Translations under genes and position numbers: made by a program
Assembly (NCBI GenBank): GCA_958428365.1
Contig: CAUAFT010000009.1
Location: 1 to 64,000, forward strand
Source: an uncultured Lachnospiraceae bacterium
GTDB lineage: Bacteria; Bacillota; Clostridia; Lachnospirales; Lachnospiraceae
Length of the DNA: 64,000 nt
Direction: 5' to 3'
The notes under the pieces: model-generated
The model's database searches: none
Seen by the model: only the letters and a program-made list of their open reading frames with translations
What the model was told of the DNA's origin: nothing
Part shown: positions 46,065-55,958 of the stretch, one piece after another
How positions within the stretch are numbered: the first letter of the stretch is position 1
Layout of the letters: each line of letters begins with the position of its first letter

Positions 46065-46208
46065 GATTCCCTCTCCTTTTTTGCCGTATTTTTTATGATC
46101 TTCCGAAAATAACTATTTCAAAATTATAATCCATTATAACACGGCTTGTTTCAAGAGGCAATTTTATAAAAGCTCCTTCCTGCAATCTGCGCCCATCTCC
46201 AATTATTT

Positions 46209-47441
46209 TCAGTTTCTCCGCAATGCCTCAATGGGACTGAGCTTTGCCGCCTTTTTCGCCGGATATATCCCGAAGAAAAGTCCGATTCCGATGGAAAACA
46301 AAGTCGTGACCAGAACCGCGACCGCGCTGACTGCCGGAGTAAAAGCAAAGGACGGCTGAACCAGAGCGATGATCTTTGCCACCAGAAAAGCTCCTCCCAC
46401 TCCCAGAAGGATCCCGATCACTCCGCCGATCAAAGTAATGATGGCGGACTCCGATAAAAATTGCAGCATAATGGATCTTGTCTTGGCTCCCAGGGCTTTT
46501 CGGATCCCAATCTCTCTGGTTCGCTCCGTAACGGATACCAGCATGATGTTCATGACTCCGATACCGCCCACCAAGAGGGAAATTGCCGCCACAAAGGATA
46601 CCAGGGTGGTCACCACTCCGATCACTGTGTCCACAATGCTCATGTAATCGCTGAAATTTTCCACCTGGTAGATATCTTCCCCGCTGCATTGGTGCCTGCG
46701 CTCTAAAAGATTGGACGCCTCCGATGCGATCCGGTAAGTATCTGCTCCGTCCTCTGCCAGGATCATGATCTGGTAAAAACTGTCTGCCTGTATTCCATAG
46801 AGATTGGCAAACGCCGTCAGCGGAATCTGAAGAGAGATCGGTGAATTCTCATAGGTAAACGTAAACATGGAGTCCTTTTCCGCTTTTTCCACGCCGACGA
46901 TGGTCAGATTCATCTCTATCCCAAATACGGTAACGTCAATTTCTTTTCCGATGACGTCGGTGGAACCGAAGATCCTCATAGCGTCATTCTCTCCGATCAC
47001 AGCCAGAAGCTGTCCCGACATGTATTCCTTTTTGGTAAAATATCTGCCCTTCAACAAGCCATTGGAAGAAAAATACTGATAATCCGGCATTTCGCCGCTG
47101 ACATTTGCCTGAAACTCTCCCTTTTTTGTTATGACGCTTCCCTCAGCGCCATAGCTTGCGGAAATAGCCCGGATACCATCTACCTCTTCATACAGAGCGT
47201 CTATGTCGTCCTCCGAGATATCGTAGGAACCGGTATCGTCATAGGTATAAATTGCAATCTGATTTTTTCCGATCTGCGCCATCTCATCGGTGATGATGCT
47301 TTTTGCCCCGTTTCCCAGAGATATGATCAGAATCACGGAGGAGATTCCTATAATGATCCCCAGCATGGTGAGGAGGGAACGCATTTTATTTGCTTTGATG
47401 TTGGCAACTGCCATTTTCAGATATTCTAAAAATTGTGACAT
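46209..47441 (-). CDS. MacB-type ABC permease (FtsX domain)
   Basis: Start at 47441 (MSQFLEYLKMAVANIKANK) with GAGGAG upstream; 410 residues. N-terminal helix (LLTMLGIIIGISSVILIISL, about 23-42), a large extracytoplasmic MacB core domain (about 45-275), then the FtsX domain with three helices (about 280-405) and RTREIGIRKALGAKTRSIM. It works with the adaptor and ATPase encoded upstream as a MacAB-like exporter or sensor of peptides. Gap to the adaptor gene is four bases. Confidence 0.9.
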   Translation of the reverse strand: MSQFLEYLKMAVANIKANKMRSLLTMLGIIIGISSVILIISLGNGAKSIITDEMAQIGKNQIAIYTYDDTGSYDISEDDIDALYEEVDGIRAISASYGAEGSVITKKGEFQANVSGEMPDYQYFSSNGLLKGRYFTKKEYMSGQLLAVIGENDAMRIFGSTDVIGKEIDVTVFGIEMNLTIVGVEKAEKDSMFTFTYENSPISLQIPLTAFANLYGIQADSFYQIMILAEDGADTYRIASEASNLLERRHQCSGEDIYQVENFSDYMSIVDTVIGVVTTLVSFVAAISLLVGGIGVMNIMLVSVTERTREIGIRKALGAKTRSIMLQFLSESAIITLIGGVIGILLGVGGAFLVAKIIALVQPSFAFTPAVSAVAVLVTTLFSIGIGLFFGIYPAKKAAKLSPIEALRRN

Positions 47442-47445
47442 ATTC

Positions 47446-48912
47446 CTACTCCTCTTTGTCCGTATCCTTTTTAGCAACCGCACTCATACCGTCCGTAATG
47501 GAAGAATCAATCGTGGTAATGACCTCTTCTCCTTCTTTCAATCCCTCGGTGATCTCGATCCTTTTCTTAGAGGAAATCCCTGTGGTAACATATTTTTGCT
47601 CCACCTTTCCTTTTTTCAGGACATAGACAAAATCGCCTTTGGTATCACTGTTCACTGCTGCGATGGGAACGGAGAGTACGTCCTTTTTGCTCCCTAACGC
47701 CACCTTTAACTCCGCATCCAGACCGATAATCAGGTTGTCGTCGGGATTCTCAATATGAACCCTCGCCTTTGCCATAGAGGCACCCGCCTCGGTCTTTTCC
47801 GCTATTTTTCCAATACTGCTGACCGTTCCCTTGTAGGTGTTTCCCAGAGAGGTGATGGTAACCTTCTGTCCCTCCTTCACACTTTGCAGATTATACTTGG
47901 AGAGCTGAAAGTCCACGCACATTTTGGATGCGTCGGCGATGGAAAACAGGTTCATCCCCTCCTGCGCCATGGTTCCCGCTGTGATCTCCGAAACTGTCAC
48001 GATCCCGTCAAATTCGGCGGTGATTCCTGCCTTTGCCTGAGACAGGGCGTCGGCTGACTGTGATAACGTGAGCCTTGCCGCCTGGGAGGAGGACTGAATC
48101 CCCTGTTTTTCCGCCTCCGTTAATACTGCCGCTTCTCCGGCTTCTTTTTTAGCTTTTTCTTCCGCCACACTGCTCTGGAGATCCTCCATCCGAGTCTGCG
48201 CCGCGGCAAGCTGGTTTTCCAGCTCCCCCGCCTTTTCGGAATCTGCGGCACAGGCCTTTAATTCCGCTTCTTTTTGCTGTTGTTCCCTGGTGAGAGCCGC
48301 CAGCTCTTTTTTCTGTTCTTTGGTTGGATTTTCCACACCGGAGAGTTCCTCAATACTTTTGTTCAGTTCGGTGATCTCTTTTTCTAATTCCGCCGCCTCT
48401 GCCGCCGCGTTCTGACTGCCTGTCATCTGGCTGTTTAAGTCTGCGATCTGCGCGTTTAAGACGTCGATCTGTCCCTGTAAAGACTGAATTGCCGCGTCCG
48501 CCTCTGCTGCCTCTGCGCTTCCTTTGGCGCTCATTTCCAGGGATTTTTCATTGACTGCATTTTCCGCCTTGGACTGCAGTTGTGAAATGGTATAGCTTTT
48601 TTCCAGAGAAGCGGTGTCAAAAGTCAGCAGGAAATCTCCCTTTTTCACTGTGTCTCCCACCTGTAAACTGACGTCGCTTACCTTTGCCGTGACCGGGGAG
48701 GAATAGGAACGGACCTCTTCGCATTCTATGGTTCCGCTGGTCTCTAAGGCTGCTTTAATATCGGCTTTTACCGCCTTTGCCGTCTCCACCTCCTGTACGA
48801 CTTCTCCCTGGCTTCCTCTGCTCATCCCCACTGCCAAAAACAGAATTAAGATTACCGCGATGGGCAGGATGATCTTCCATTTTTTTCTATTTTTCTTTTT
48901 CTCCCGGTTCAT
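47446..48912 (-). CDS. MacA/HlyD-type efflux adaptor
   Basis: A 488-residue membrane-fusion-type protein. N-terminal anchor (WKIILPIAVILILFLAVGM, about 12-30), first half of the lipoyl domain (about 60-95), a very long coiled-coil hairpin (about 100-275, rich in Ala/Glu/Gln), then lipoyl second half and beta-barrel (about 280-390), closing with GDFVYVLKKGKVEQKYVTTG. In Gram-positives it couples an ABC exporter to the cell wall layer. AGGAGGAGG precedes the start. Confidence 0.88.
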   Translation of the reverse strand: MNREKKKNRKKWKIILPIAVILILFLAVGMSRGSQGEVVQEVETAKAVKADIKAALETSGTIECEEVRSYSSPVTAKVSDVSLQVGDTVKKGDFLLTFDTASLEKSYTISQLQSKAENAVNEKSLEMSAKGSAEAAEADAAIQSLQGQIDVLNAQIADLNSQMTGSQNAAAEAAELEKEITELNKSIEELSGVENPTKEQKKELAALTREQQQKEAELKACAADSEKAGELENQLAAAQTRMEDLQSSVAEEKAKKEAGEAAVLTEAEKQGIQSSSQAARLTLSQSADALSQAKAGITAEFDGIVTVSEITAGTMAQEGMNLFSIADASKMCVDFQLSKYNLQSVKEGQKVTITSLGNTYKGTVSSIGKIAEKTEAGASMAKARVHIENPDDNLIIGLDAELKVALGSKKDVLSVPIAAVNSDTKGDFVYVLKKGKVEQKYVTTGISSKKRIEITEGLKEGEEVITTIDSSITDGMSAVAKKDTDKEE

Positions 48913-49004
48913 TGATTCCTCCTCCTATTTGCATGTTTTTCTATCTTTGATTGTTCCTTTTATTTTATATTTCGTATCTTTTGGGATCCATTCCTCCAGA
49001 TTTT

Positions 49005-49700
49005 TTATACTGCTTCCCTCTGTCCGCTGTCCGACTCGATCTGACCGTCCATGATTCGGATGATGCGGTTCGCCGACTGTGCAATCTTATCATCATGCGT
49101 AATTAAGATCACCGTCCGTCCTTCCCCATGCAGTTTTTGCAGAATGTCCATGATCTCCCGGCTGGATTTGGAATCCAGATTTCCGGTGGGCTCATCCGCC
49201 AGAATCAGAGGCGGCGCCGCCGCCAATGCCCTGGCGATGGCGACACGCTGCTGTTGTCCTCCTGACATCTCCGATGGCTTATGGTCCATACGCTGTTCTA
49301 AGCCGACTTTAATTAAGGATTCCTCGGAAAGTCTTCTTCGTTCCGCCGCCGGCACATTCCGATAGATGAGAGGCAGCTCCACATTTTCCAATGCCGTAAG
49401 GTTGGGAATCAGATTGAATCCCTGAAAAATGAATCCGATCTCCTGGTTGCGGATCTCTGATAATTCATCATCGCTCAGAGCAGATACATCCCTGCCGTTT
49501 AAAAAATAGTGGCCGGAGGTGGGAACATCCAGGCAGCCGAGCATATTCATAAAGGTGGATTTGCCGGAGCCGGACTGTCCGATGATGGCTACGAACTCTC
49601 CCGTGCCGATATCCAGGGATACATCGTCCAGCGCCCGGACTTCATTTTCACCCGGATTATAGATTTTCTTTAAATTCCTGACTTTAATTAACGATTCCAC
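49005..49700 (-). CDS. ABC transporter ATPase (MacB/LolD type)
   Basis: GTG start at 49700 ([15 protein letters not shown]), set by GGAGG seven bases before it; 231 residues. Walker [12 protein letters not shown] (about 39), signature [16 protein letters not shown] (about 143), Walker [16 protein letters not shown] and switch His in [10 protein letters not shown]. First gene of the exporter operon ATPase-adaptor-permease, under the palindromic promoter at 49715-49768. Confidence 0.93.
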   Translation of the reverse strand: MESLIKVRNLKKIYNPGENEVRALDDVSLDIGTGEFVAIIGQSGSGKSTFMNMLGCLDVPTSGHYFLNGRDVSALSDDELSEIRNQEIGFIFQGFNLIPNLTALENVELPLIYRNVPAAERRRLSEESLIKVGLEQRMDHKPSEMSGGQQQRVAIARALAAAPPLILADEPTGNLDSKSSREIMDILQKLHGEGRTVILITHDDKIAQSANRIIRIMDGQIESDSGQREAV

Positions 49701-49714
49701 GACTTCCTCCTTCT

Positions 49715-49768
49715 TGTATTACTGTATTATTTGTATAATACAGTAATACATTTCTTTTATTTTGTCAA
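49715..49768 (-). promoter_or_regulatory. Exporter promoter and perfect 15-bp inverted-repeat operator
   Basis: TGTATTACTGTATTA (49715-49729) and its exact complement (49736-49750) are separated by six bases. A consensus TTGACA lies at 49763-49768 on the minus strand, placing the palindrome across the -10 and start. This is the signature of a repressor operator, of a kind used by GntR/YtrA-type regulators; no regulator gene is adjacent. The remainder of 49769-49934 shows nothing. Confidence 0.75.
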
Positions 49769-49934
49769 TCATTATAAACATGATATCTTGGATTTCTCTA
49801 TAAATTCCCTATCTGAATTACTACCCTGTCCTAATTTCTATAACGAAAAAGAGATGGAAATTTCTTCAAAAAGCATCGCATTTCTGGCAATAAGCATTAT
49901 ATTTCCGGCAAAAAACAAAGGATTTTCTCAGTAA

Positions 49935-49988
49935 CGAAAAAAGGATTTTTTATCCTGACGTACAATACTTTTCAGGATAGAAAATCCT
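49935..49988 (-). terminator. Terminator of the FlxA-like gene
   Basis: 17-bp stem with one mismatch (49942-49958 with 49972-49988), then TTTTTTCG on the minus strand. Confidence 0.8.
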
Positions 49989-50015
49989 CTTTTTAATTTC
50001 ATTCTCTTTCCATGA

Positions 50016-50810
50016 CTACAGGCGGACATCTATCGGTGTGTATCCCACCTGCTGCGTTATGGTCTGTCCGGCTTCTGCTGCCGGAGTTTCTGCTGCTGCG
50101 GAGGCTTCTGTATCCACAGTCTCCGTCTCCTCTGTATTTTCTGCCGCGCCATTTGCCTTTTCCTGTGTTTGATCCGTTTGATCCTTCTTTGTCTCGGTAG
50201 TTTCCTCCTTGCTGTCTGCCTTTGCTGCTTCCTCCATAACTTTACCTGCATTAGCAAGTGTCGACACCTGCGCCGCTGTCGCTGACTGTGCTTTTACCTG
50301 TAGATCAGCCAGTTCTTCCTTTTTCTTCTCTGTACTTATTCCTCTGCCGCTATCCGTCTTTATCTCAGACTCCAGCACTCCTGCTCTGCCTTCCATCTGC
50401 GCAGCCACACTGCCCTGTACTTTTGCCTGTTTCATGGAAGAATCTGCGGAAATCATCGCCTGCATGCTTGCCTGTGACAGCCCGCTTCCTTTGTTTCCTG
50501 ATTTTGCCGCTTTTCTGCTTCCGCCAAGCATATCATCCATTGAAGAACCTTTTGCCTGTTGTTTCTCTCTGCGCTGCTCTACTTGATGCTGCCTTAACTG
50601 CATATTCAAGTCGCTGATCTCCTGCTGGATCTCCTGCCGCTTCTTCATTTTTTCCTCTAATGACATCTCCTCATTGGAAGAAAGCTCCTGCAACTGCTTT
50701 TGTGCGTTCGCTATCTGATTCTGAATATTCCGGCTGTAAGAATCCACCGCCTGATTCATTCCCATCTGTCCTGCCTGTGAATTTGCTCCACTAATACCAT
50801 TCACTGTCAT
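50016..50810 (-). CDS. FlxA-like coiled-coil protein
   Basis: Start at 50810 (MTVNGISGANSQAGQ), set by GGGAGG; 264 residues. The first 100 residues form a FlxA-like helical module: NQIANAQKQLQELSSNEEMS then KKRQEIQQEISDLNMQLRQHQ. A disordered Ala/Thr/Glu-rich tail (about 190-255) ends in YTPIDVRL. FlxA-like proteins are linked to flagellar regulons in some bacteria, but their role is unclear. There is no signal peptide. With cheV and the FliD-like gene it hints at a motile ancestor. Confidence 0.65.
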   Translation of the reverse strand: MTVNGISGANSQAGQMGMNQAVDSYSRNIQNQIANAQKQLQELSSNEEMSLEEKMKKRQEIQQEISDLNMQLRQHQVEQRREKQQAKGSSMDDMLGGSRKAAKSGNKGSGLSQASMQAMISADSSMKQAKVQGSVAAQMEGRAGVLESEIKTDSGRGISTEKKKEELADLQVKAQSATAAQVSTLANAGKVMEEAAKADSKEETTETKKDQTDQTQEKANGAAENTEETETVDTEASAAAETPAAEAGQTITQQVGYTPIDVRL

Positions 50811-50984
50811 TTTACATTCCTCCCTGACGAAATATATTTGAAAGCCGTTTCCATAAAATTCTTTCTGATGCAAAAATTATGACATCAAAATTTTTACATT
50901 GGCTTTCTTATTTTTTCTTTCGTCATTTTTATCTTCATAATGAAGCAGAATGCCATAAAACGGCGGTTTTCTGTTGTGAACCCA

Positions 50985-51028
50985 AAAAGACCCCTTATGC
51001 GGACTGATTTTTTGTCCTGCATAAGAGG
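50985..51028 (-). terminator. Terminator of the GHKL kinase gene
   Basis: CCTCTTATGCAGGAC (51014-51028 complement) pairs imperfectly with GTCCGCATAAGGGG (50991-51004 complement), followed by TCTTTTT on the minus strand. Confidence 0.75.
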
Positions 51029-51034
51029 TGTCGT

Positions 51035-52405
51035 TTACTCCATCATCAGCATAATGCTGAGAACAAATTCTTCATTTTTTATAGCAAACTCTATATCTCC
51101 AAAATATTTCTCTGCTATCTTGCGGATGTTATTCAATCCGTATCCATGACCGTCTGTCTTCCCTTTCGTCGTTACCGGAAATCCACTTTCCGTATCCCAT
51201 TGCAGATTTCCTGCAAAGCTGTTGCTGATCTCTATCATATAGGCGTTGTTCCTGCGGTAGGAGAGAATCGAAATATGCAGTTTCCCACTGCCTCCTGCAT
51301 TTTCAACGGCATTCTGCAGCGCATTGTTTAATATTACACTGACATCAAATGCATTGATATTAGAGCCTGTGGGATAATGAAAATCACACTGAAATCGGAT
51401 ATTCTTTTTTTCCGCTTCTGTTTTCCATTCCCGCAGGATCACATCCGTTACAGGATTCCCGCTTTTTACCTCACCCGCCGTTTCAATCAGAGTCTCCTTT
51501 AACGCCTTTGCATAATCTCTTGCTTCCCTTGTTTCATTCCCTGCATAAAGTCTTTCCAACGTAAGGACATGGTTTGTCATATCATGCTTCATACTTCGGA
51601 TATCCTGATACAGATTTTCCACCTGTTCAATATGCCGCTTGAGATTATCTATCTGCACGGAAAGCATCTGATTTGCTGACTTTTCCTCCTGCGCCGCTTT
51701 GATATTCTGATAGAGCATGATCAAAATCACAACCACCATTACCGCTACTGAGCAGTAAACCAGCAGCAGCATATCATACGTCTTCGGCGGTTTTCCATTC
51801 TCCTGTATATAAAAATTGCGATAATAGCGTATGATTTTATATCCCACTGCTCCCAGAAGCGACGGAATCACCAGCATAAACAGTTCCCGCTTTGACATCT
51901 GCTCCTGTTTACACACATAACTTTTTGTGATACAGCAGACGGCCCCGGCTGTGATCACAAGCACCATAACCAGATAAAATGCACAGACTCCCACATAAAC
52001 TATAAACTGCATGAACATCGGAGGATCCCCCTGATACCACATGGTATTTTCCACCAGATCATACAGTTTATCATACAGAAGCTCCCCCATTGCAGCGGTA
52101 AACCAGTGTAAGGAAAAAAAGGTGATTGCAAGAAAAGCCTTCTGGGGGTAATTCCTCCGTTCCAGCCCGCACATCACCAAAAACGCCGCAAGACTTCCCA
52201 ATGCATATGCCATAAACGCATCACAGGAAACCGGCATGACATAGAGCATGAACATGGTCAGAAAATAGGTTACTCCTGTTGCCAATACCGCCTTTTCACT
52301 CTGTAAAAACGGCTTTACAAGCCTGTAAAGACAGTATCCTGCAATACATAGTTCGAGGACTGAAACCATCTGCGTGAAGCTATTCCAGTCAGCCAGATCG
52401 GTCAT
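51035..52405 (-). CDS. AgrC-like GHKL sensor histidine kinase
   Basis: A 456-residue kinase with about six transmembrane helices in the first 225 residues, a coiled-coil linker, the phospho-accepting His in RSMKHDMTNHVLTLERL (about 270) and a GHKL ATPase domain with NNALQNAVENAG and GHGYGLNNIRKIAEKYFG. Kinases of this group often sense peptides, but no peptide precursor or AgrB-like processing gene is visible. Starts one base after the regulator's stop. Confidence 0.9.
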   Translation of the reverse strand: MTDLADWNSFTQMVSVLELCIAGYCLYRLVKPFLQSEKAVLATGVTYFLTMFMLYVMPVSCDAFMAYALGSLAAFLVMCGLERRNYPQKAFLAITFFSLHWFTAAMGELLYDKLYDLVENTMWYQGDPPMFMQFIVYVGVCAFYLVMVLVITAGAVCCITKSYVCKQEQMSKRELFMLVIPSLLGAVGYKIIRYYRNFYIQENGKPPKTYDMLLLVYCSVAVMVVVILIMLYQNIKAAQEEKSANQMLSVQIDNLKRHIEQVENLYQDIRSMKHDMTNHVLTLERLYAGNETREARDYAKALKETLIETAGEVKSGNPVTDVILREWKTEAEKKNIRFQCDFHYPTGSNINAFDVSVILNNALQNAVENAGGSGKLHISILSYRRNNAYMIEISNSFAGNLQWDTESGFPVTTKGKTDGHGYGLNNIRKIAEKYFGDIEFAIKNEEFVLSIMLMME

Positions 52406-52406
52406 C

Positions 52407-53126
52407 TCATGCCCGCCCCTTCCTTTGGTTATATCTTAAATAGCTTTTCACAAATTCCTGATAATTCTGTTTTGCCATAAGCGCCCGCCCTTTTTTCATA
52501 TAAATGGTTGTGGCATCATATTTCCTGATAAAATCAAAATTCACAAGGTACGCCCTATGGGGACGGTAAAAACCTTCTCCTGCCTTCTTCTCAAGGTCTT
52601 TCAGTCTTCCATAATATTCTATATCTGAATCCATGGTGTGTATCATCACTTTCCGGTCAAACACTTCCGCATATACAATGTCCTGGAAATTTACAATAGT
52701 ATGCTTGCCCCCTGTGGTTATAACCAGACTTGGTACGTCTTTTGTGCTTTCAAATTCCTTATTTTTTCTATCCTCTAACTGTCCTGCCGCGTTTCTTAAT
52801 ACTTCCTCAAATTTTATATCATCAAAGGGCTTCACCAGATAATGAAACGCTCCCACGTCAAATGCCTGGAACACATAATCCTCCAAAGCTGTCACAAAAA
52901 TGAGAATTGTATTTTTATGATTCCTGCGAAATTCTCTGGCTGTTTCCATTCCACTTTTTCCTGCCATCCGAATATCCAGCAACAGAATATCCGGCTGGCT
53001 GTTTGATACAAGCAGCTCCTCACCAGACAGATAGCATGACAGCTCCGCCTGCGGATAAAGCCTTCGTACTTTTTCCGCAAGCATATCTCTGATCTCTTTC
53101 TCATCGTCACATATTGCAATCAGCAT
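52407..53126 (-). CDS. LytTR-family response regulator (AgrA-like)
   Basis: A 239-residue regulator. Receiver domain (about 1-120) with CDDEKEIR, phosphoacceptor in ILLLDIRMAGKSG and Lys in LVKPFDD. LytTR DNA-binding domain (about 135-235) with IVYAEVFDRKVMIHT and GFYRPHRAYLVNFDFI. Forms a two-component system with the kinase that follows. Target genes are not indicated; the FlxA-like gene is next but behind two terminators. Confidence 0.93.
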   Translation of the reverse strand: MLIAICDDEKEIRDMLAEKVRRLYPQAELSCYLSGEELLVSNSQPDILLLDIRMAGKSGMETAREFRRNHKNTILIFVTALEDYVFQAFDVGAFHYLVKPFDDIKFEEVLRNAAGQLEDRKNKEFESTKDVPSLVITTGGKHTIVNFQDIVYAEVFDRKVMIHTMDSDIEYYGRLKDLEKKAGEGFYRPHRAYLVNFDFIRKYDATTIYMKKGRALMAKQNYQEFVKSYLRYNQRKGRA

Positions 53127-53274
53127 AACTTCACTTCCTTAATCTCAGTTCTTTTTTATATATCGGAGCGCTGCCACCGTCACGATAAGAATATGCTGTG
53201 AAACAGACTTTTTTTGCTGTAAAATATCAAATATTAAATTATCTTCTGCCTATTGCCTCTTTCTTTTCCAGCCT

Positions 53275-54453
53275 TTAGTGATGGAACAGACGGATTCCTG
53301 TAAATGCCATCGCCATTCCGTATTTATTGCAGGTCTCAATGACATTGTCATCACGGATGGAGCCGCCCGGCTCTGCCACATACTTCACGCCGCTCTTATG
53401 GGCGCGCTCAATATTGTCGCCAAACGGAAAGAAGGCGTCGGAACCAAGCGCTACGCCGCTCATCTGATCCAGCCATGCACGTTTTTCCTCACGGGTAAAT
53501 ACCTCCGGTTTCACCTTGAAGATCTTCTCCCAGGCGCCGTCTGCCAAAACGTCCATATAATCCTCACCAATGTAGAGGTCGATGGAATTGTCACGGTCTG
53601 CTCTTCCGATCCCGTCCACGAACTGTAAGCCCAGAACCTTCGGAGACTGGCGCAGCCACCAGTTGTCGGCTTTCTGTCCTGCAAGACGGGTACAATGGAT
53701 TCTGGACTGCTGGCCTGCACCGATACCAATTGCCTGTCCTCCCTTTGCGTAGCATACGGAATTGGACTGGGTGTATTTTAAGGTTATCATGGAGATTGCC
53801 AGGTCAATTTTTGCAGAATCCGGGATCTCCTTATTCTCTGTCACAATATTAGAGAAAAATTCGTCGTCGATCTTCAACTCATTTCTGCCCTGCTCAAAAG
53901 TGATGCCGAAGACTTCTTTTCGCTCTAATTCCTTTGGAACGTAGTTCGGATCGATCTCAATGACGTTGTAATTGCCTTTTTTCTTTGCTTTTAAGATCTC
54001 AAGGGCTTCCGGCTCATAGCCCGGTGCAATGACTCCGTCGGATACCTCTCTTTTGATAATCATTGCCGTTGCCACATCGCAGACGTCGGAGAGGGAGATG
54101 AAGTCTCCAAAAGAGGACATACGATCCGCACCTCTGGCTCTGGCATAAGCATTTGCCAACGGTGTGAACTCCACATCCATATCATCCACCCAGTAGATCT
54201 TTTTCTCCACATCCGTCATCGGGAGTCCCACTGCGGCGCCTGCTGGAGATACATGCTTGAAGGAGGTTGCCGCCGGGAGTCCTGTTGCTTTTTTCAGCTC
54301 ACTGACTAACTGCCAGCCGTTAAAGGCATCTAAGAAGTTGATATATCCCGGTTTTCCGTTTAATACCTTGATCGGAAGCTCGCCCTCCTCCATGTAGATG
54401 CGGGATGGTTTCTGATTCGGGTTACAGCCGTATTTTAACTCTAATTCTTTCAT
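53275..54453 (-). CDS. purH: AICAR transformylase (stand-alone, PurH-like)
   Basis: Transfers a formyl group to AICAR to give FAICAR. At 392 residues it has only the transformylase half of the usual 510-residue bifunctional PurH, without the cyclohydrolase domain. The Lys-His catalytic region is seen in AATSFKHVSPAGAAVG (about 62-77), with 'GAGQQSRIHCTRLAGQKADN' and the C-terminal VAEPGGSIRDDNVI. The cyclohydrolase step is supplied by the next upstream gene, purO. AAAGGAGAG precedes the ATG. Confidence 0.93.
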   Translation of the reverse strand: MKELELKYGCNPNQKPSRIYMEEGELPIKVLNGKPGYINFLDAFNGWQLVSELKKATGLPAATSFKHVSPAGAAVGLPMTDVEKKIYWVDDMDVEFTPLANAYARARGADRMSSFGDFISLSDVCDVATAMIIKREVSDGVIAPGYEPEALEILKAKKKGNYNVIEIDPNYVPKELERKEVFGITFEQGRNELKIDDEFFSNIVTENKEIPDSAKIDLAISMITLKYTQSNSVCYAKGGQAIGIGAGQQSRIHCTRLAGQKADNWWLRQSPKVLGLQFVDGIGRADRDNSIDLYIGEDYMDVLADGAWEKIFKVKPEVFTREEKRAWLDQMSGVALGSDAFFPFGDNIERAHKSGVKYVAEPGGSIRDDNVIETCNKYGMAMAFTGIRLFHH

Positions 54454-54482
54454 AGTCTCTCCTTTATTTACGATTTCTGCTT

Positions 54483-55199
54483 CTATTTCTGGTTTTTATT
54501 TACGATCTTAGTCTCATAGGTTCCGGTGGCAATGTCAATATATCTCACGAAAAGAGATACCTTATTGTCCTCGTTCAGGCTGTTCCAGAGGGTATCTGTG
54601 AACTCCTGCATATCATCGGGAATTGCGATCAGCTCCGGTTCTCCCTCGAAGCTTGGAAGCGGGCTGCCGTCTCCCATATAGGTATGAATAAAATGTCCCT
54701 CTCCCGCTGCCGGATTCTCATAGGCAAAGGTATAACGGTTGCAGGAATCCGGATTGCCGTTGTTGCTCTTTAAGATGGACATGGCATAGTTATAGCTTCC
54801 GTTGTCCACATGCATAATACCGGAGATACGAGGGGTATAATTCGGTGCATCCGGCTCAAATTCTCTGGTGCGCAGAGCCTGCTCGAAGGTCTGCTGCTTG
54901 TCCATCAGCTCATAGATGGTATCGGTCTGATCTCCGTTGGTGACGATGGTCTTATTGCCAAGAACGCGGACCGGAGCATAGATGATGAGGCTCGGATCGC
55001 TTAACTTGGATGGATCGAAGGCTTCCGTGCGGATTCCCTCTCCCTCTGTCACAAAGACACGGTTACGGCTGTTCTCGCTTCTTCCCATAATGAAGTAGGC
55101 GGTTACCGCGTATTTTCCATTGGCTGATTTTCCAATGATGATTCCCCGTCCCGGATAGGAATTGTTCTGTAATTCCTGTTCGATTGATTTCATTTTCAT
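54483..55199 (-). CDS. purO: IMP cyclohydrolase, archaeal type
   Basis: Closes FAICAR to IMP. A 238-residue protein of the PurO family best known from archaea. Hallmarks seen: SYPGRGIIIGKSANGKYAVT, YFIMGRSENSRNRVF and 'RISGIMHVDNGSYNYAMSIL', with the later FTDTLWNSLNEDNKV. It precedes the transformylase by 29 bases, so the pair replaces bifunctional PurH. Ribosome site AAGGAG. This partnership occurs in Lachnospiraceae and related Clostridia. Confidence 0.9.
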   Translation of the reverse strand: MKMKSIEQELQNNSYPGRGIIIGKSANGKYAVTAYFIMGRSENSRNRVFVTEGEGIRTEAFDPSKLSDPSLIIYAPVRVLGNKTIVTNGDQTDTIYELMDKQQTFEQALRTREFEPDAPNYTPRISGIMHVDNGSYNYAMSILKSNNGNPDSCNRYTFAYENPAAGEGHFIHTYMGDGSPLPSFEGEPELIAIPDDMQEFTDTLWNSLNEDNKVSLFVRYIDIATGTYETKIVNKNQK

Positions 55200-55292
55200 A
55201 GATGGTTTCTCCTTGTTCTAATATGCTTATTGTTGTGTATGTATTGCATAAGATTTCCGGTGAATGACTGTCAGAATGTCTTATATCCTATA

Positions 55293-55958
55293 TCACAGAA
55301 AATCTTTAATTTCTAACAGAGTATCCGCCATCCCATAGATCATAGGCTTCACTTCCTCTGTTGGAGGCGCCAGATCGGGCACCATGACCACGCGCATCCC
55401 TGCCCCATAAGCAGATCTTACGCCGTTGTCCGAGTCCTCCACTGCCAGACAGCGCTCCGGCTGTTTTTTGATCTGACGGCAGGCTTCCAGGTAGACATCC
55501 GGCATGGGCTTACCGTTTGGCACATTGGAGACGCTGATAATTTTATCAAATTTTTCGTAAATATGGATCTCTTTTAAATAACTTTCTGCGCGCTCAATAT
55601 CGGTTGCCGTTGCCACGGCGATACGGTATTTGTTTTCACGCAGATAATTCAGGATCTCATCGGCTCCCGGCTTTTTCTCGATTCCCTGTTCCTTTAAGAG
55701 GTTTGCGAACCGTTCCTTTCGGGTACGGTGGAAATAGTCGAAGTCAAAATCTTCGCCATAGAGTTCCCTTAGCCTTGGCTTTGAAAACTTGCGGTTCAGG
55801 CTTCGCAGGGAGAGGATGACTTCCCAGGGAATGTCATATCCCATCTCCTTTGCAACCTCCACGCCCAGACGGACGTAATATTTTTCCGTATCGATCAGGG
55901 TGCCGTCCAGATCAAAGATCACGGCTTCTATCTGTCGTCTCATTTCTCGTTCCATCAT
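55293..55958 (-). CDS. HAD-family phosphatase (beta-phosphoglucomutase-like)
   Basis: A 221-residue HAD hydrolase. Motif I IFDLDGTLIDTEKYY, cap domain (about 20-90), motif II VATATD, motif III Lys near SVSNVPNGKPMPD and motif IV LAVEDSDNGVRSA. It overlaps the UPF0210 gene by one base (TAATG), so it is translationally coupled. The substrate is unknown. Confidence 0.88.
   Translation of the reverse strand: MMEREMRRQIEAVIFDLDGTLIDTEKYYVRLGVEVAKEMGYDIPWEVILSLRSLNRKFSKPRLRELYGEDFDFDYFHRTRKERFANLLKEQGIEKKPGADEILNYLRENKYRIAVATATDIERAESYLKEIHIYEKFDKIISVSNVPNGKPMPDVYLEACRQIKKQPERCLAVEDSDNGVRSAYGAGMRVVMVPDLAPPTEEVKPMIYGMADTLLEIKDFL

Noticed and set aside
49731..49934. Plus-strand 67-residue frame after the exporter operator
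   Set aside because: Starts inside the palindrome, A+T-rich, no ribosome site or family resemblance.
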